A DNA stretch of 64,000 nucleotides, taken from NCBI GenBank assembly GCA_022796875.1, contig JAAWJJ010000008.1:1-64000 (forward strand). Direction: 5' to 3'. Numbering within the stretch: the first letter of the stretch is position 1; every line of letters begins with the position of its first letter. The notes under the pieces were generated by a model. The model ran no database searches, was not told the origin of the DNA, and saw nothing but the letters and a program-made list of their open reading frames with translations. The translations under genes were made by a program, and so were the position numbers. Below are positions 29,831 through 38,762 of this stretch, in pieces. This stretch comes from Eubacterium sp. GTDB taxonomy: Bacteria; Bacillota; Clostridia; Lachnospirales; Lachnospiraceae.

Positions 29831-29892
29831 AAAGAATACGTACTTTTATTTTTATCACAGTTTAAAATATTCGGAAGAAAGGAAGGAATAGA

Positions 29893-31506
29893 ATGAATAC
29901 TGTTAGCTGGATGGATGAGGCAATGTTTTATCATATTTATCCTTTGGGATTTACAGGAGCGCCGCGTGTCAACGAGGGGGAAACGGCTGCGGGCAGCCGG
30001 ATCCTGAAAGTACTGGAATGGATTCCTCATTTGAAAGAGATCGGAATCAACGCCGTGTATTTCGGCCCTGTTTTCGAGTCGCTGACACACGGGTATGACA
30101 CTTCCGATTATTTTGAAACGGACCGCAGGCTCGGGACAAAAGAGGAATTTAAGCAGGTGTTTGACGCGTTGCACAAAAACGGGATCCGCGTAGTGCTCGA
30201 CGGTGTTTTTAATCACGTAGGCCGGGGATTCTGGGCGTTTCGTGATGTGCAGGAAAAAGGGGAAGCTTCGCCGTACAAAGACTGGTTTTCCGGAATGAAT
30301 TTCGGATGGGGAAATTCCCGCGGAGACCGTTTCAGTTATGATACCTGGCAGGGGCACGACGATCTTGTAAAATTAAATCTTTACAATCCAGCGGTGACGG
30401 ATCATCTGCTTGCAGCAGTCAGGATGTGGATGGAGGAATTTCGGATCGACGGCCTGCGCCTGGATGCCGCAGACTGTGTGGAAAAAGGTTTTTTTAAAAA
30501 ACTGCGGCAGATGACGAAAGGGATAAATCCGGATTTTTGGCTGATGGGCGAGATCATTCACGGAAATTACCGCGATTGGGTCAACGAAGAGATGCTGGAT
30601 TCCGTCACAAATTACGAGTGCTGGAAAGGGATTTATTCCAGCCATAACGACAGGAATTATTTTGAAATCGCACATTCCCTGAAAAGACAGTTTGGGCAGG
30701 GCGGAATTTATGAGGGGCTTAGCTTTTATAATTTTTTGGATAATCATGACGTCAACCGAATTGGAAGTTTGCTGCGCTGTCCGCAGAATATTGAAAACGC
30801 TTACACGATCCTGTATATGATGCCAGGGGTGCCGTCTGTCTATTATGGCAGCGAATGGGGAATCGAAGGAGTCAAAAATAATGGTTATGACGCGGACGTA
30901 CCGCTGCGTCCGTGCCTGGAGCTGAACGACTGGAAAGATAAAAATCCGCAGCTTATTGCGCATATACGCAAGCTGGCACAGGTGCGTAAAATGTCGAAAG
31001 CTGTACAGACCGGCAGCTATGAAGACCTTTTAATCCGGAACGAGCAGCTTGTATTCGCCCGCAGGAAAGACGGGGAATGTACGGTTACCGCGTTGAACTT
31101 AGCGGAATATGAGGCGTCCGTGCAGTTTTTCTGCGACGGGCAAAATTATGACCTGCATCTTGCGCCGTACAGTTCTGTTATTTTACATGACGGGGAAGAG
31201 TTTGTACCGACAGAGGAAATTGTGTTGACAGAAGAAATTATGCCGATAAAAGAAATTGTGCCGGCAAAGGAAGAAATTACGGCGACAGAAGAAATAGTGC
31301 AAAACAAAGTACCAGTACAAATCCGTGAGGATGACAGAACAGGAGCGGAAGCATCTAAAGCGCTTGAACTTCTGAATGACGGAAAGCGTGCGCTTGAAAA
31401 AGAAATCGCGCGCCGGTTGTTAAAAAGAGGAAAAATGACGGCAGAAGAGATTGCAGAAGATCTGGGATTACGCACAGAAGAAGTAGAATTGCTTGCAAAG
31501 CTTTAA
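29893..31506 (+). CDS. GH13 alpha-glucosidase/cyclomaltodextrinase-like enzyme with extra tail
   Basis: The 537-residue protein contains a GH13 TIM barrel with the four family regions: GVFNHVG, GLRLDAADCV (nucleophile Asp), LMGEIIHG (acid/base Glu) and FLDNHDVNR. A short beta domain follows. No signal peptide is visible, so it likely degrades maltodextrins or alpha-glucosides in the cytoplasm. Unusually, residues about 435-475 are a Glu/Ile/Pro-rich imperfect repeat (TEEIV, KEIVP, TEEIM). They are followed by a helical tail with GKMTAEEIAEDLGLRTEEVE, which resembles the C-terminal motif of some Rpn/PD-(D/E)XK proteins. GAAAGGAAGGAA precedes the ATG. Confidence 0.88.
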   Translation: MNTVSWMDEAMFYHIYPLGFTGAPRVNEGETAAGSRILKVLEWIPHLKEIGINAVYFGPVFESLTHGYDTSDYFETDRRLGTKEEFKQVFDALHKNGIRVVLDGVFNHVGRGFWAFRDVQEKGEASPYKDWFSGMNFGWGNSRGDRFSYDTWQGHDDLVKLNLYNPAVTDHLLAAVRMWMEEFRIDGLRLDAADCVEKGFFKKLRQMTKGINPDFWLMGEIIHGNYRDWVNEEMLDSVTNYECWKGIYSSHNDRNYFEIAHSLKRQFGQGGIYEGLSFYNFLDNHDVNRIGSLLRCPQNIENAYTILYMMPGVPSVYYGSEWGIEGVKNNGYDADVPLRPCLELNDWKDKNPQLIAHIRKLAQVRKMSKAVQTGSYEDLLIRNEQLVFARRKDGECTVTALNLAEYEASVQFFCDGQNYDLHLAPYSSVILHDGEEFVPTEEIVLTEEIMPIKEIVPAKEEITATEEIVQNKVPVQIREDDRTGAEASKALELLNDGKRALEKEIARRLLKRGKMTAEEIAEDLGLRTEEVELLAKL

Positions 31507-31521
31507 ATTAGGAAAACGATA

Positions 31522-31664
31522 ACCTTTCGGTCAGGATTGCAGGGTCTGCCCCAGCGAAGCGAAAGTACTGCGGCGGAAATGAACTATGTTGCTGAAGCAA
31601 CCCGCCGCAGGCGGAGAATCCAGCAAAGCTGGATTCTTTGTTCTTCAGACCCTGCCGGAAAGGT
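31522..31664. terminator. Nested palindromic element between convergent genes
   Basis: An outer 10-bp stem GCAGGGTCTG (31539) / CAGACCCTGC (31646), extended by ACCTTTCGG/CCGGAAAGGT, encloses TTGCT/AGCAA, CCGCC/GGCGG and a 9-bp hairpin GAATCCAGC/GCTGGATTC followed by TTTG. It can serve as a bidirectional terminator for the glycosidase and GntR genes. Its right arm forms the last codons of the GntR gene. Confidence 0.7.
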
Positions 31665-32361
31665 AAACCTGATATTCATACCGTTCCGCTACGATTTTCA
31701 GAATCGCATATTCAAAAGGGCCGTTTTCCGTATTGGTAATTCTGGTACTGACGAGGAGCGGCGCGCCCGTAGGAATCCGCAGAATCTGCGCGTCGATGAA
31801 AGGAGCGGCGCAGGCGGTGATATGTTCGACGGCGTCTTTCAGGACGATTCCATATTGTTCTTCTAAAAACGTATAAAGGCTGACGCAGTCATTTTCGTTT
31901 AACTGGAATCCGGGCAGCATATTCATTGTCAGATAATTTTTAATGATACAGATCGGACGGCCGTCTGCACACTGTACCCGCTGGAGGTGATAAACCATTT
32001 CGCCGTCTTTTAGGCCAAAGGCTTTCTGGATAAAATCCGGTGCCGGAACCACTTCCAGGCTTAATCCCTGTGTGGTAACTTTATGTCCGTTTCTGGTCAG
32101 CGTTTCCGTAAAAGATGTAATTTTATTCAGTCGCTGGGAAGTGGAGATTTCCTGCACCTCTGTCCCGCGTCCCTGTTTGACGGAGAGGTAGCCTTCGGCA
32201 GTGAGCATACTGATTGCTTTGCGGATTGTTGTCCGGCTGACCTGATATTCTTTTTCCATTTCGGATTCCGTAGGCAGGAACGAACCGGGCGGGTATTTCC
32301 CGTTTTTGATCTCTTTTTTTATGTCGGTGTAGACTTGTCTGTATGCAGGTATTCTGGCCAT
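31645..32361 (-). CDS. GntR-family regulator with UTRA domain
   Basis: The 238-residue HutC/FarR-subfamily regulator has an N-terminal winged helix (GSFLPTESEMEKEYQVSRTTIRKAISML) and a UTRA ligand-binding domain (about 90-235; PICIIKNYLTMNMLPGF). ATG 32361 is chosen since GGAGGAAG precedes it. It sits beside the FGGY kinase and opposite the aldolase/transporter genes, so it most likely represses this sugar locus until a phosphorylated sugar binds. A candidate -10 (TATAAT) lies near 32389-32398 on the minus strand. Confidence 0.92.
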   Translation of the reverse strand: MARIPAYRQVYTDIKKEIKNGKYPPGSFLPTESEMEKEYQVSRTTIRKAISMLTAEGYLSVKQGRGTEVQEISTSQRLNKITSFTETLTRNGHKVTTQGLSLEVVPAPDFIQKAFGLKDGEMVYHLQRVQCADGRPICIIKNYLTMNMLPGFQLNENDCVSLYTFLEEQYGIVLKDAVEHITACAAPFIDAQILRIPTGAPLLVSTRITNTENGPFEYAILKIVAERYEYQVYLSGRV

Positions 32362-32448
32362 GTTTCTTCCTCCAATGCTGTGTGTCAGGTACATTATACT
32401 ACTTGAAAGTTTAAAAATATAGTTTCTTTGAAGAAATTATTACAATTT

Positions 32449-32536
32449 GTTACAGTTCCCTCCGTCAGCCAATATGGAGATAATCACATGTTTGCATGAT
32501 GATTTCTCCATTTGTGCTGACGGAGGGAACTGTAAC
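32449..32536. repeat. 88-bp palindrome with 21-bp perfect arms
   Basis: The arms GTTACAGTTCCCTCCGTCAGC (32449-32469) and its exact reverse complement (32516-32536) surround a partly self-complementary centre (GGAGATAATCA/TGATGATTTCTCC). It lies after the kinase stop and upstream of the GntR gene. It could be a terminator or a small mobile palindrome. No run of T follows on either side. Confidence 0.85.
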
Positions 32537-32562
32537 ATATAATTTGCTGTTCGGAAAAAGAT

Positions 32563-34080
32563 TCAGACCAAACGGTTACATTCTGTCATGTAATCCCCTA
32601 AATCAGCTAATACGTCGCAGATATGCCGGAATGTGTCCTGAAGTTTCTCATATGCGGCAACGTGTTCCGGAATTGGGCGATTGATTCTTTCCACATGATG
32701 CAGGGATTCAATCAGGCTGTAATCTTTCCAGAGTCCGGTTCCCCGGGCGGCAATTGCGGCTGCTCCCAGGGACGCTGCGTCCTGGTCGATATTTGTCTTA
32801 ATAATGTTCATGTTGAAAACGTCTGCAAACATCTGCATCCAGAATTTGCTTTTGCTTCCGCCGCCGCAAAAGAGGATCTCATCGGAAATTGCCGTTTTCT
32901 GTTTCAGGTATCCGATAGATTCTTTGAGGTTCATGCAGATGCCCTCCATGGCGGCGCGTACCATGGCTTCTCTCGTTGTGCCGAGATGAAGTCCGACATA
33001 AGCGCCCTGTATGTGTATGCTTTTGTCCTGTGAAGTGCCTCCTGCCAGGCTCGGATTGAAGAAAATACCGCCGGAACCGATCGGGACGGCAGCGGCCAGT
33101 TCGCTCATTCGGTCAAAGGCATCCTCGCCGAGATCTTTGCACAGTACGTCCCTGGTCCAGGCAAAGGAGCTGCCACCGGCAAAAATGGAAAAGGCCGAAG
33201 TGTACATATCCTCCTGGATATGAGCAAAAACATAAGGTTTTTTATCAACGTCGAGTACCGGTCTGGAAGAATTGACCGGTACCCAGCTGGAGGAACCGAG
33301 GGAAGTGTAAATCCTGCCGTCTTTTGGACCTACGGCTCCAAGCGCCATACAGGCGTTATCCACGCCGCCGCAGGCAACGACAGTGCTTTGGGAAAGGCCG
33401 GTCTGTTCGGCCGCTTCTTTTGTAATATTCCCCAGAATATAATGGGACGGTACGACGTCCGGAAAAAGGCTGGCCGGTATTCCGGCGGCGTCCAGATAAT
33501 CCTGGCGCATTTCCTTTTTCAGCAGATCCCACGCGCCGGTACCGGAGGCGTAAGAGGGATCTATATACATGTTTCCGGTCAGCCGGAAGTTGATATAATC
33601 TTTCGAACCGAGTACTTTGTAAATCTTTCCGAATGATTCCGGTTCATTCTTTTTCAGCCACATCAGTTTAAACAGAGAGTAGCATGGAGCAGGAAAACCG
33701 TTGCCGGTAGTCATATACCAGGCGTTCCGGTCGATTCTGGAAAAAAATTCTTCGGCTTCTTCTCCGGCCCGGGTATCAGACCAGATCGGAACACGGGACT
33801 GCAGTTCTTTTCCGCTGCGGTCTATCGGAACCGTTACAAGGCTGTGGCCGGATAATGCCAGCGCGCCGATTTCGGAAGGCTGTACGGAGGCTGTTTTTAT
33901 GAGAAATTTTGTGCTGGAAACAACGCCCTGCCACCAGTCTTCCGGTTTTTGTTCATGCATGTTGGAAGCAGGGTAAAAAGTATCATATGCGGTAAAGCTT
34001 TTGGCCAGTGTCTGAAAGTTTTCGTCATACAGGGAGGCTTTGACACCCCCGGTGCCCAGATCATATGCGATTAGTTTCAT
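32563..34080 (-). CDS. FGGY-family sugar kinase (xylulokinase-like)
   Basis: This 505-residue kinase of the FGGY group has the N-terminal phosphate-binding YDLGTGGVKASLYD, the FGGY_N features WWQGV and GHSLV, and the C-terminal ATP site FCGGGSKSKFWMQMFADV. Length matches xylulokinases and related pentulose/hexulose kinases. It should phosphorylate a keto-sugar or polyol for the opposed aldolase gene. Three SD-like TTAAGGAGA copies lie upstream of the ATG at 34080, the nearest in position to act. Substrate not determined. Confidence 0.9.
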   Translation of the reverse strand: MKLIAYDLGTGGVKASLYDENFQTLAKSFTAYDTFYPASNMHEQKPEDWWQGVVSSTKFLIKTASVQPSEIGALALSGHSLVTVPIDRSGKELQSRVPIWSDTRAGEEAEEFFSRIDRNAWYMTTGNGFPAPCYSLFKLMWLKKNEPESFGKIYKVLGSKDYINFRLTGNMYIDPSYASGTGAWDLLKKEMRQDYLDAAGIPASLFPDVVPSHYILGNITKEAAEQTGLSQSTVVACGGVDNACMALGAVGPKDGRIYTSLGSSSWVPVNSSRPVLDVDKKPYVFAHIQEDMYTSAFSIFAGGSSFAWTRDVLCKDLGEDAFDRMSELAAAVPIGSGGIFFNPSLAGGTSQDKSIHIQGAYVGLHLGTTREAMVRAAMEGICMNLKESIGYLKQKTAISDEILFCGGGSKSKFWMQMFADVFNMNIIKTNIDQDAASLGAAAIAARGTGLWKDYSLIESLHHVERINRPIPEHVAAYEKLQDTFRHICDVLADLGDYMTECNRLV

Positions 34081-34267
34081 AATACATCTCTCCTTAATCT
34101 CTCCAGAATTTCTCCTTAAGACTCTCCTTAAGATTGTTTACAGGAACATTTTAAAATATCTAAAAGATAATTAGATAATAAAATAGATAATGATGTTTGT
34201 CAATATGTAAAAAGAAAAATTAGATAATAAGTATCTGAAATGGAGGAAAAACAGATACAAAACGCAC

Positions 34268-34328
34268 AATTTGAAATATATGTGCCATGCATGTTTTGAC
34301 AATAATACACAATAAATTTCAAATATAT
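34268..34328. promoter_or_regulatory. Inverted AATTTSAAATATAT pair, operator candidate
   Basis: AATTTGAAATATAT (34268-34281) and AATTTCAAATATAT (34315-34328) contain reverse-complementary cores ATTTGAAAT/ATTTCAAAT in the gap between the divergent kinase and aldolase genes. The second touches the -35 box at 34331. A GntR binding site is a reasonable inference. Confidence 0.5.
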
Positions 34329-34330
34329 AG

Positions 34331-34359
34331 TTGACAATATATGTGCGGTATGCTACTAT
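34331..34359 (+). promoter_or_regulatory. Sigma-A promoter of the aldolase operon
   Basis: TTGACA (34331-34336), 17-base spacer, TACTAT (34354-34359), 43 bases before the first possible start codon of the aldolase gene. Confidence 0.8.
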
Positions 34360-34402
34360 GCAAGAAAGATAATTATGTTTTATAAAAATACGAATTATCA
34401 TT

Positions 34403-35158
34403 ATGTTTAACACAGAATTTATGAAACAAGCAGGAGAAATAGCAAAAAAACAAAAAAATGTCAGGAAAAGGGGGAATTGGATGCTGGGCAGAGAAGCTGC
34501 TGCGATGATTGATATCAGCGCCGTCCGTACGCAGCACACGTTAAAAGATATTGAAGAAGTGGTTGCGTATGCGAAGAAATACAAATTTATTAATGTTCAT
34601 GCATTGCCATGCTGGGTATCGGCATTATCTGAAATGTTGAAAGATACGGAGGGGGTTTATACCGGCGCTCCGGTAGGCTTCCCGGGAGGCGCGCACAAGA
34701 CGGAAGTAAAACTTCTGGAAGCGGAAGAACTTCTGAAAGACGGCGTGGAAGAAATGGATATTGTAATGAATGTCGGGAAGTTTAAAAACGGGGAATATGA
34801 TTATGTTTTAAATGAATTAAAACAGATTATCGCGCTTGCTCAGGGAAAAGCGTTAGTGAAAGTGATCATTGAGATCAATGCCCTGACGGATGAAGAGATG
34901 ATCAAAGCCTGCGATCTGGTCATCGAAAGCGGCGCGGATTTTGTCAAGACAGGCACCGGCTGGATTCCGGGAAACGCCAATCTGGAACGGATCCGCCGGA
35001 TCAAACAGCATTGCGGCGACCGAATCAAGGTGAAAGCTGCCGGAGGGATCCGTACGTTAGAAGAATTTATGGAACTTGTGGATATGGGCGTGGAACGAAT
35101 GGGGATCAACGTAAAGTCGGCGATAGAGATCGTAACGGCGCTGGAAGCGCAGGAGTAG
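34403..35158 (+). CDS. Deoxyribose-phosphate aldolase-like (DeoC family)
   Basis: The product, up to 251 residues, has a DeoC/FbaB TIM barrel with MDIVMNVGKFKNG, LVKVIIEIN, the Schiff-base lysine segment ADFVKTGTGW and the second lysine in IKVKAAGGIRT. It should cleave or form a C-C bond next to a phosphorylated aldehyde. The start is uncertain: ATG 34403 lacks a clear site, while ATG 34481 (225 residues, normal DeoC length) has AAGGGGG 7 bases upstream. The N-terminal extension nevertheless looks protein-like. It leads the sugar operon. Its location with kinase, isomerase and dehydrogenase suggests a role in a modified-sugar pathway rather than nucleoside salvage. Confidence 0.85.
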   Translation: MFNTEFMKQAGEIAKKQKNVRKRGNWMLGREAAAMIDISAVRTQHTLKDIEEVVAYAKKYKFINVHALPCWVSALSEMLKDTEGVYTGAPVGFPGGAHKTEVKLLEAEELLKDGVEEMDIVMNVGKFKNGEYDYVLNELKQIIALAQGKALVKVIIEINALTDEEMIKACDLVIESGADFVKTGTGWIPGNANLERIRRIKQHCGDRIKVKAAGGIRTLEEFMELVDMGVERMGINVKSAIEIVTALEAQE

Positions 35159-35196
35159 AAAACGTAAAACGGCGCTGGAAGCGCAGGAATAGAAAA
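35131..35196 (+). repeat. Tandem echo of the aldolase gene 3' end
   Basis: CGGCGCTGGAAGCGCAGGARTAGAAAA, covering the last codons and stop of the aldolase gene, is repeated once at a 34-base interval. The second copy again carries a TAG in the same context. Confidence 0.88.
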
Positions 35197-35247
35197 AGCA
35201 GTTGTCGTATCGCAGGAAAAATATAAATATGGAGGAGGGTTTTTCAG

Positions 35248-36234
35248 ATGAAACTTGGTTTTTTTGCGGCAAATTATTCACATCTTCCGTTAGAGGAAGT
35301 TGCAAAAATTGCAAGTTCGAACGGCTATGAGATGCTAGAGATTCCGGCATACATTGATAACGGCCAGATGGATTGCGATGAGATTTTAAAAGGAAACAAC
35401 GCGCGGGAGTTAAGGAAAATGATAGAAAGCTACGGATTAGGCATTTCTGCATTATCCAACCATGCGGATTCGCTGTTGATTCTCGGGCCTCATACCGAGG
35501 ACACGGACGCTATTTTTAAAGGGACTCCGGAAGAAAAAATAAAATACGGGACCGAAAGCCTTTTAAAGACGGCGCAGGCGGCAAACGCACTGGAAGTTCC
35601 CGTAGTGAACGGGTTTACCGGTGTGACGAACTGGGGCAGATATTTTCCGTTCCCAAGCGCAACCGGCTGGAGCGATATGGAAAAACTTTTTGCGGAACGG
35701 TTTCTGCCGATCATGGATAAGTTTAAAGAATACGGAGTGAAATTTGCGATGGAGCCGCATCCGAACAATATTATCTATGACCTGAATACCGCGAAACGTG
35801 CCCTGGAACTTCTGGACTATCATCCTAATTTCGGCTTCAATTTGGATCCGGCCAATATTCTGGCGACGGGCGGATTGCTGGTTGAGAACTTTATCGACGA
35901 GTTGGGCGACCGTATTTTTCATGTCCATGCGAAAGACGCGGAAGTAGTCCGGCACAATATTCAGCGCGGGGGCATTATGATGCAGGGCGACTGGCAGAGG
36001 CTGGATAAAGCGTTCCGTTTCCGTATCCCGGGCTGGGGAGATGTAGAATGGAAAAAGGTGATTACCGAGCTTTCTTTGGTGGGATATGATTACGTACTCA
36101 GTTATGAGCATGAGGACGTTACGATGAGCGTGGGAGACGGAGTAGAAAAAGTTGCGGCATTTTTGAAACCGTTAATAATTAAAGCTCCTTATGAAGGAAG
36201 ACGCGACAAGATTTTTAATCAGCCGCGCGATTAA
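35248..36234 (+). CDS. Sugar phosphate isomerase/epimerase (xylose isomerase-like TIM barrel)
   Basis: This 328-residue AP_endonuc_2-type barrel has metal-binding residues expected in FAMEPHPNN, NFGFNLDPANILATGG, IFHVHAKDAEV and VLSYEHEDV. It probably isomerises or epimerises the pathway sugar or sugar acid using a divalent metal. GGAGGAGG lies upstream of the ATG. It follows the aldolase after about 90 bases and belongs to the same operon. Confidence 0.9.
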   Translation: MKLGFFAANYSHLPLEEVAKIASSNGYEMLEIPAYIDNGQMDCDEILKGNNARELRKMIESYGLGISALSNHADSLLILGPHTEDTDAIFKGTPEEKIKYGTESLLKTAQAANALEVPVVNGFTGVTNWGRYFPFPSATGWSDMEKLFAERFLPIMDKFKEYGVKFAMEPHPNNIIYDLNTAKRALELLDYHPNFGFNLDPANILATGGLLVENFIDELGDRIFHVHAKDAEVVRHNIQRGGIMMQGDWQRLDKAFRFRIPGWGDVEWKKVITELSLVGYDYVLSYEHEDVTMSVGDGVEKVAAFLKPLIIKAPYEGRRDKIFNQPRD

Positions 36235-36296
36235 TCCGGAAAGTCGGAAGTGGATTTATGCGGATTACTGTTTGTGACTGAATTTGACTGAATATG

Positions 36297-36325
36297 TTGA
36301 CTTTATTTCGGAAACGTGGTATTAT
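36297..36325 (+). promoter_or_regulatory. Sigma-A promoter before the dehydrogenase/ABC genes
   Basis: TTGACT (36297-36302), exactly 17 bases, TATTAT (36320-36325), about 145 bases upstream of the dehydrogenase start. It would give the transporter half of the locus independent expression. Confidence 0.7.
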
Positions 36326-36468
36326 ATCCACAAAAGCAGAAACATTACAACGCCCGTTTTTGTGTATTTTGCCATAACGGTCATTTACAGGAGTGATTTG
36401 TATGGATATTGCCCGACTGGGAAAAATATGGACCGTAAATATATTGTAATTGTACAAGGAGGAATACC

Positions 36469-37527
36469 ATGGCAGGAACAATGAAAGCTCAGGTGGTGAA
36501 AGCGCCTTACCAGATGGAATACTGTGATGTGCCGATACCTGAGATCAATGACGACGAAGTATTGATAAAAGTAAAAGTGTGCGGAATTTGCGGCTCGGAT
36601 ACGAGTATTTATACGGGAAAATATGCGAAAGACAAATTGCCGTTGATTTCCGGACATGAATTTTGGGGCGTAATTGAGAAAGCCGGAAAAAATGCCAGAG
36701 GCGTAAAAGAAGGCGACCGGGTGGCGGTGGATATCTGTCTGACCTGCGGAACCTGTTATTTCTGCAGACGCGGCGACGGGCTTCTCTGCGAAACGTTTAC
36801 ACAGCTCGGCATCCACACGAACGGCGGGTTTGCCGAATATGTGAAAGCACCGTGGAAGAACTGTTATCTTTTGCCGGACGACATGGATGATTATACGGCG
36901 GCGTTTGTAGAACCGATGACGACCGTGATCCATGCTTCGCAGCGCATGGTGCCTGCGATCGCTTCGAGCGTAGCCGTAATCGGCAGCGGACTTGGCATCC
37001 TGCATGCGGCTATGGCAAAAGCAAGGGGATGCGCGCCGGTTATTGTGATCGGCCACAATGATGAAAAAAGACTGGCGATCGCAAAAGAAATGGGCGCCGA
37101 TTATGTGATTGATTCCGCAAAATGCGATCCGGTAGCGGAAGTCAAAAAGATTACAAACGGAGTCGGCGTAGACAATGTGATAGAAGCCGTTGGTACGCCG
37201 GAAACTTACGAGCAGGCGTTTCAAATACTCCGCCGCGGCGGGAAGTTGGAAGCTTTCGGTATCTGTGCGGAGGATGCAGCCGCTTCTTTACGGCCGTATG
37301 AATTCGTCCTTGGCGAAAAGAAAGTCAGCGGTTCCTGTGCCGGAATCGGCAATAACTGGCAGGAGGCTATTACGCTGCTGCAGTATGGCGTGATCAAACC
37401 GCAGAAAATGTTTTCATTGGCAGTGCCGCTTTCCGAACTGGAGCAGGCGCTTTCCGAACTGAAGACAAATAAAGAGTTGGTAAAAGTATTTGTTTGCCCG
37501 GAATTGACCGAGCGCAAATATTTTTAA
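36469..37527 (+). CDS. Zinc-dependent medium-chain alcohol/polyol dehydrogenase
   Basis: The 352-residue enzyme of the sorbitol/threonine dehydrogenase group has the catalytic zinc site CGICGSD and GHEFWGVI, a structural-zinc cysteine cluster CLTCGTCYFCRRGDGLLC, and a Rossmann segment SVAVIGSGLGILHAAMAKA. It should oxidise a sugar or polyol hydroxyl with NAD(P). AAGGAGG lies upstream of the ATG. It precedes the ABC transporter genes by 30 bases and is probably co-transcribed. Confidence 0.92.
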   Translation: MAGTMKAQVVKAPYQMEYCDVPIPEINDDEVLIKVKVCGICGSDTSIYTGKYAKDKLPLISGHEFWGVIEKAGKNARGVKEGDRVAVDICLTCGTCYFCRRGDGLLCETFTQLGIHTNGGFAEYVKAPWKNCYLLPDDMDDYTAAFVEPMTTVIHASQRMVPAIASSVAVIGSGLGILHAAMAKARGCAPVIVIGHNDEKRLAIAKEMGADYVIDSAKCDPVAEVKKITNGVGVDNVIEAVGTPETYEQAFQILRRGGKLEAFGICAEDAAASLRPYEFVLGEKKVSGSCAGIGNNWQEAITLLQYGVIKPQKMFSLAVPLSELEQALSELKTNKELVKVFVCPELTERKYF

Positions 37528-37556
37528 CAAAAATAAAAAAACAGGAGGAAGGAACT

Positions 37557-38648
37557 ATGAAAAAATTATTCGCACTATTGCTCGTTGGAGCAATGAGCAT
37601 CAGCCTTTTGGCTGGATGTGGAAACAGCGGAAACGGCGCGGCAGAAGGGGAAAAAGCGCCACAGGAAACCGGTGAGGATGCCGGCGGCGCAGCGTCTTCT
37701 GACGACGCGGAAGCTCCGGCAAAAGATGACGCGGAAGCTCCGGAAGATACGGCTTCGTCCGATTCACCGTTAATCGGAATTTCCGTGCCGAAAGCGGTTA
37801 CCGGCTGGACAGCAGCGGTTTCTTACTATGCTGAAAAGTATTGCGAAGACAACAACCTGAATTACAAACTGGTTCAGGCAGAAAGCACGAACGACCAGGC
37901 AAACCAGGTAGACGACCTGATTGGTATGAAGCCGGCGGCTATCGTATTGTTACCGATCAACGATGAGTTGGCAACGGCAGCACAGACGATCCTGGACGCA
38001 GGTATCCCGTTGATTAACTTTGACCGTACTTTGGGCGGTGTGACACCGGATTACTATCTGGCAGGCGACAACCCGGGATGCGGCAAGAACGGCGCTGACT
38101 GGATGGTAGAACAGCTTGGCGAAGACTTTACGGTAGTTGTATGTTCCGTTACAAGCTGGGGCGCTATCGCAGAGGAACGTAAAGAAGGATTTGAAACCAG
38201 ACTGGCAGAAATCGCTCCGAACGCAAAAGTATTAAATGAATATGCATCAGAGAGCGCTTCCCAGGAAGACGGATTAAAACTGATGGCAGACGTACTTCAG
38301 AGTAATCCGGAAGTTGATGCAGTATTCTGTGTGGACGACGAGCAGGGCGTTGGTATCCTTCAGGCAATTAACGAAGCACAGCGTACAGATATCAAAGCAG
38401 TTTACGCAGCAGGCGGCGGCGCAACAAATTATCTGAACAAGATCGAAGAAGGCAGCGGCGATATGGCTATTGCAACGGTTAGTTATTATCCGTCCATGAT
38501 CGCAGATTCTATTAAACTGGCAGTCGACGTATTAGCAGGCGAAGGCAGCTACGAGGCGAAGACAATTGAAGAAGCTGTTGTAATTGACAAAACAAATCTG
38601 GAAGAGTGGAAAAGCTCTATTGGTTATGATCCGAATTCTCCGTACTAA
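37557..38648 (+). CDS. Sugar ABC transporter substrate-binding lipoprotein (RbsB-like)
   Basis: The 363-residue exported protein has a lipoprotein signal (MKKLFALLLVGAMSISLLAGC; lipobox LAGC) and an Asp/Glu/Ala-rich linker. A periplasmic-binding-protein fold of the ribose/galactose group follows (ISVPKAVTGWTAAVSYYAE, DGLKLMADVLQSNPEVDAVF, AVYAAGGGATNYL). ATG 37557 is preferred because AGGAGGAAGG precedes it and the signal peptide begins there. It captures a sugar at the membrane surface for the ATPase and permease encoded next. Confidence 0.94.
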   Translation: MKKLFALLLVGAMSISLLAGCGNSGNGAAEGEKAPQETGEDAGGAASSDDAEAPAKDDAEAPEDTASSDSPLIGISVPKAVTGWTAAVSYYAEKYCEDNNLNYKLVQAESTNDQANQVDDLIGMKPAAIVLLPINDELATAAQTILDAGIPLINFDRTLGGVTPDYYLAGDNPGCGKNGADWMVEQLGEDFTVVVCSVTSWGAIAEERKEGFETRLAEIAPNAKVLNEYASESASQEDGLKLMADVLQSNPEVDAVFCVDDEQGVGILQAINEAQRTDIKAVYAAGGGATNYLNKIEEGSGDMAIATVSYYPSMIADSIKLAVDVLAGEGSYEAKTIEEAVVIDKTNLEEWKSSIGYDPNSPY

Positions 38649-38700
38649 TCGGTAGGCTGATAAAGATACATAACGGATGACAGGAATCCATTATAAAAAT

Positions 38701-38732
38701 CTGGCGATGCCCGGTATACCGGGTATCGCCAG
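38701..38732 (+). other. Intercistronic stem-loop after the binding-protein gene
   Basis: CTGGCGATGCCCGGTA pairs with TACCGGGTATCGCCAG, a 16-bp stem with one mismatch, and there is no T-run. Such structures behind binding-protein genes commonly protect the upstream message from 3' decay and lower expression of the next gene. Confidence 0.8.
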
Positions 38733-38762
38733 CCAGATTGACTGTATCATATGGGGGCGTAT

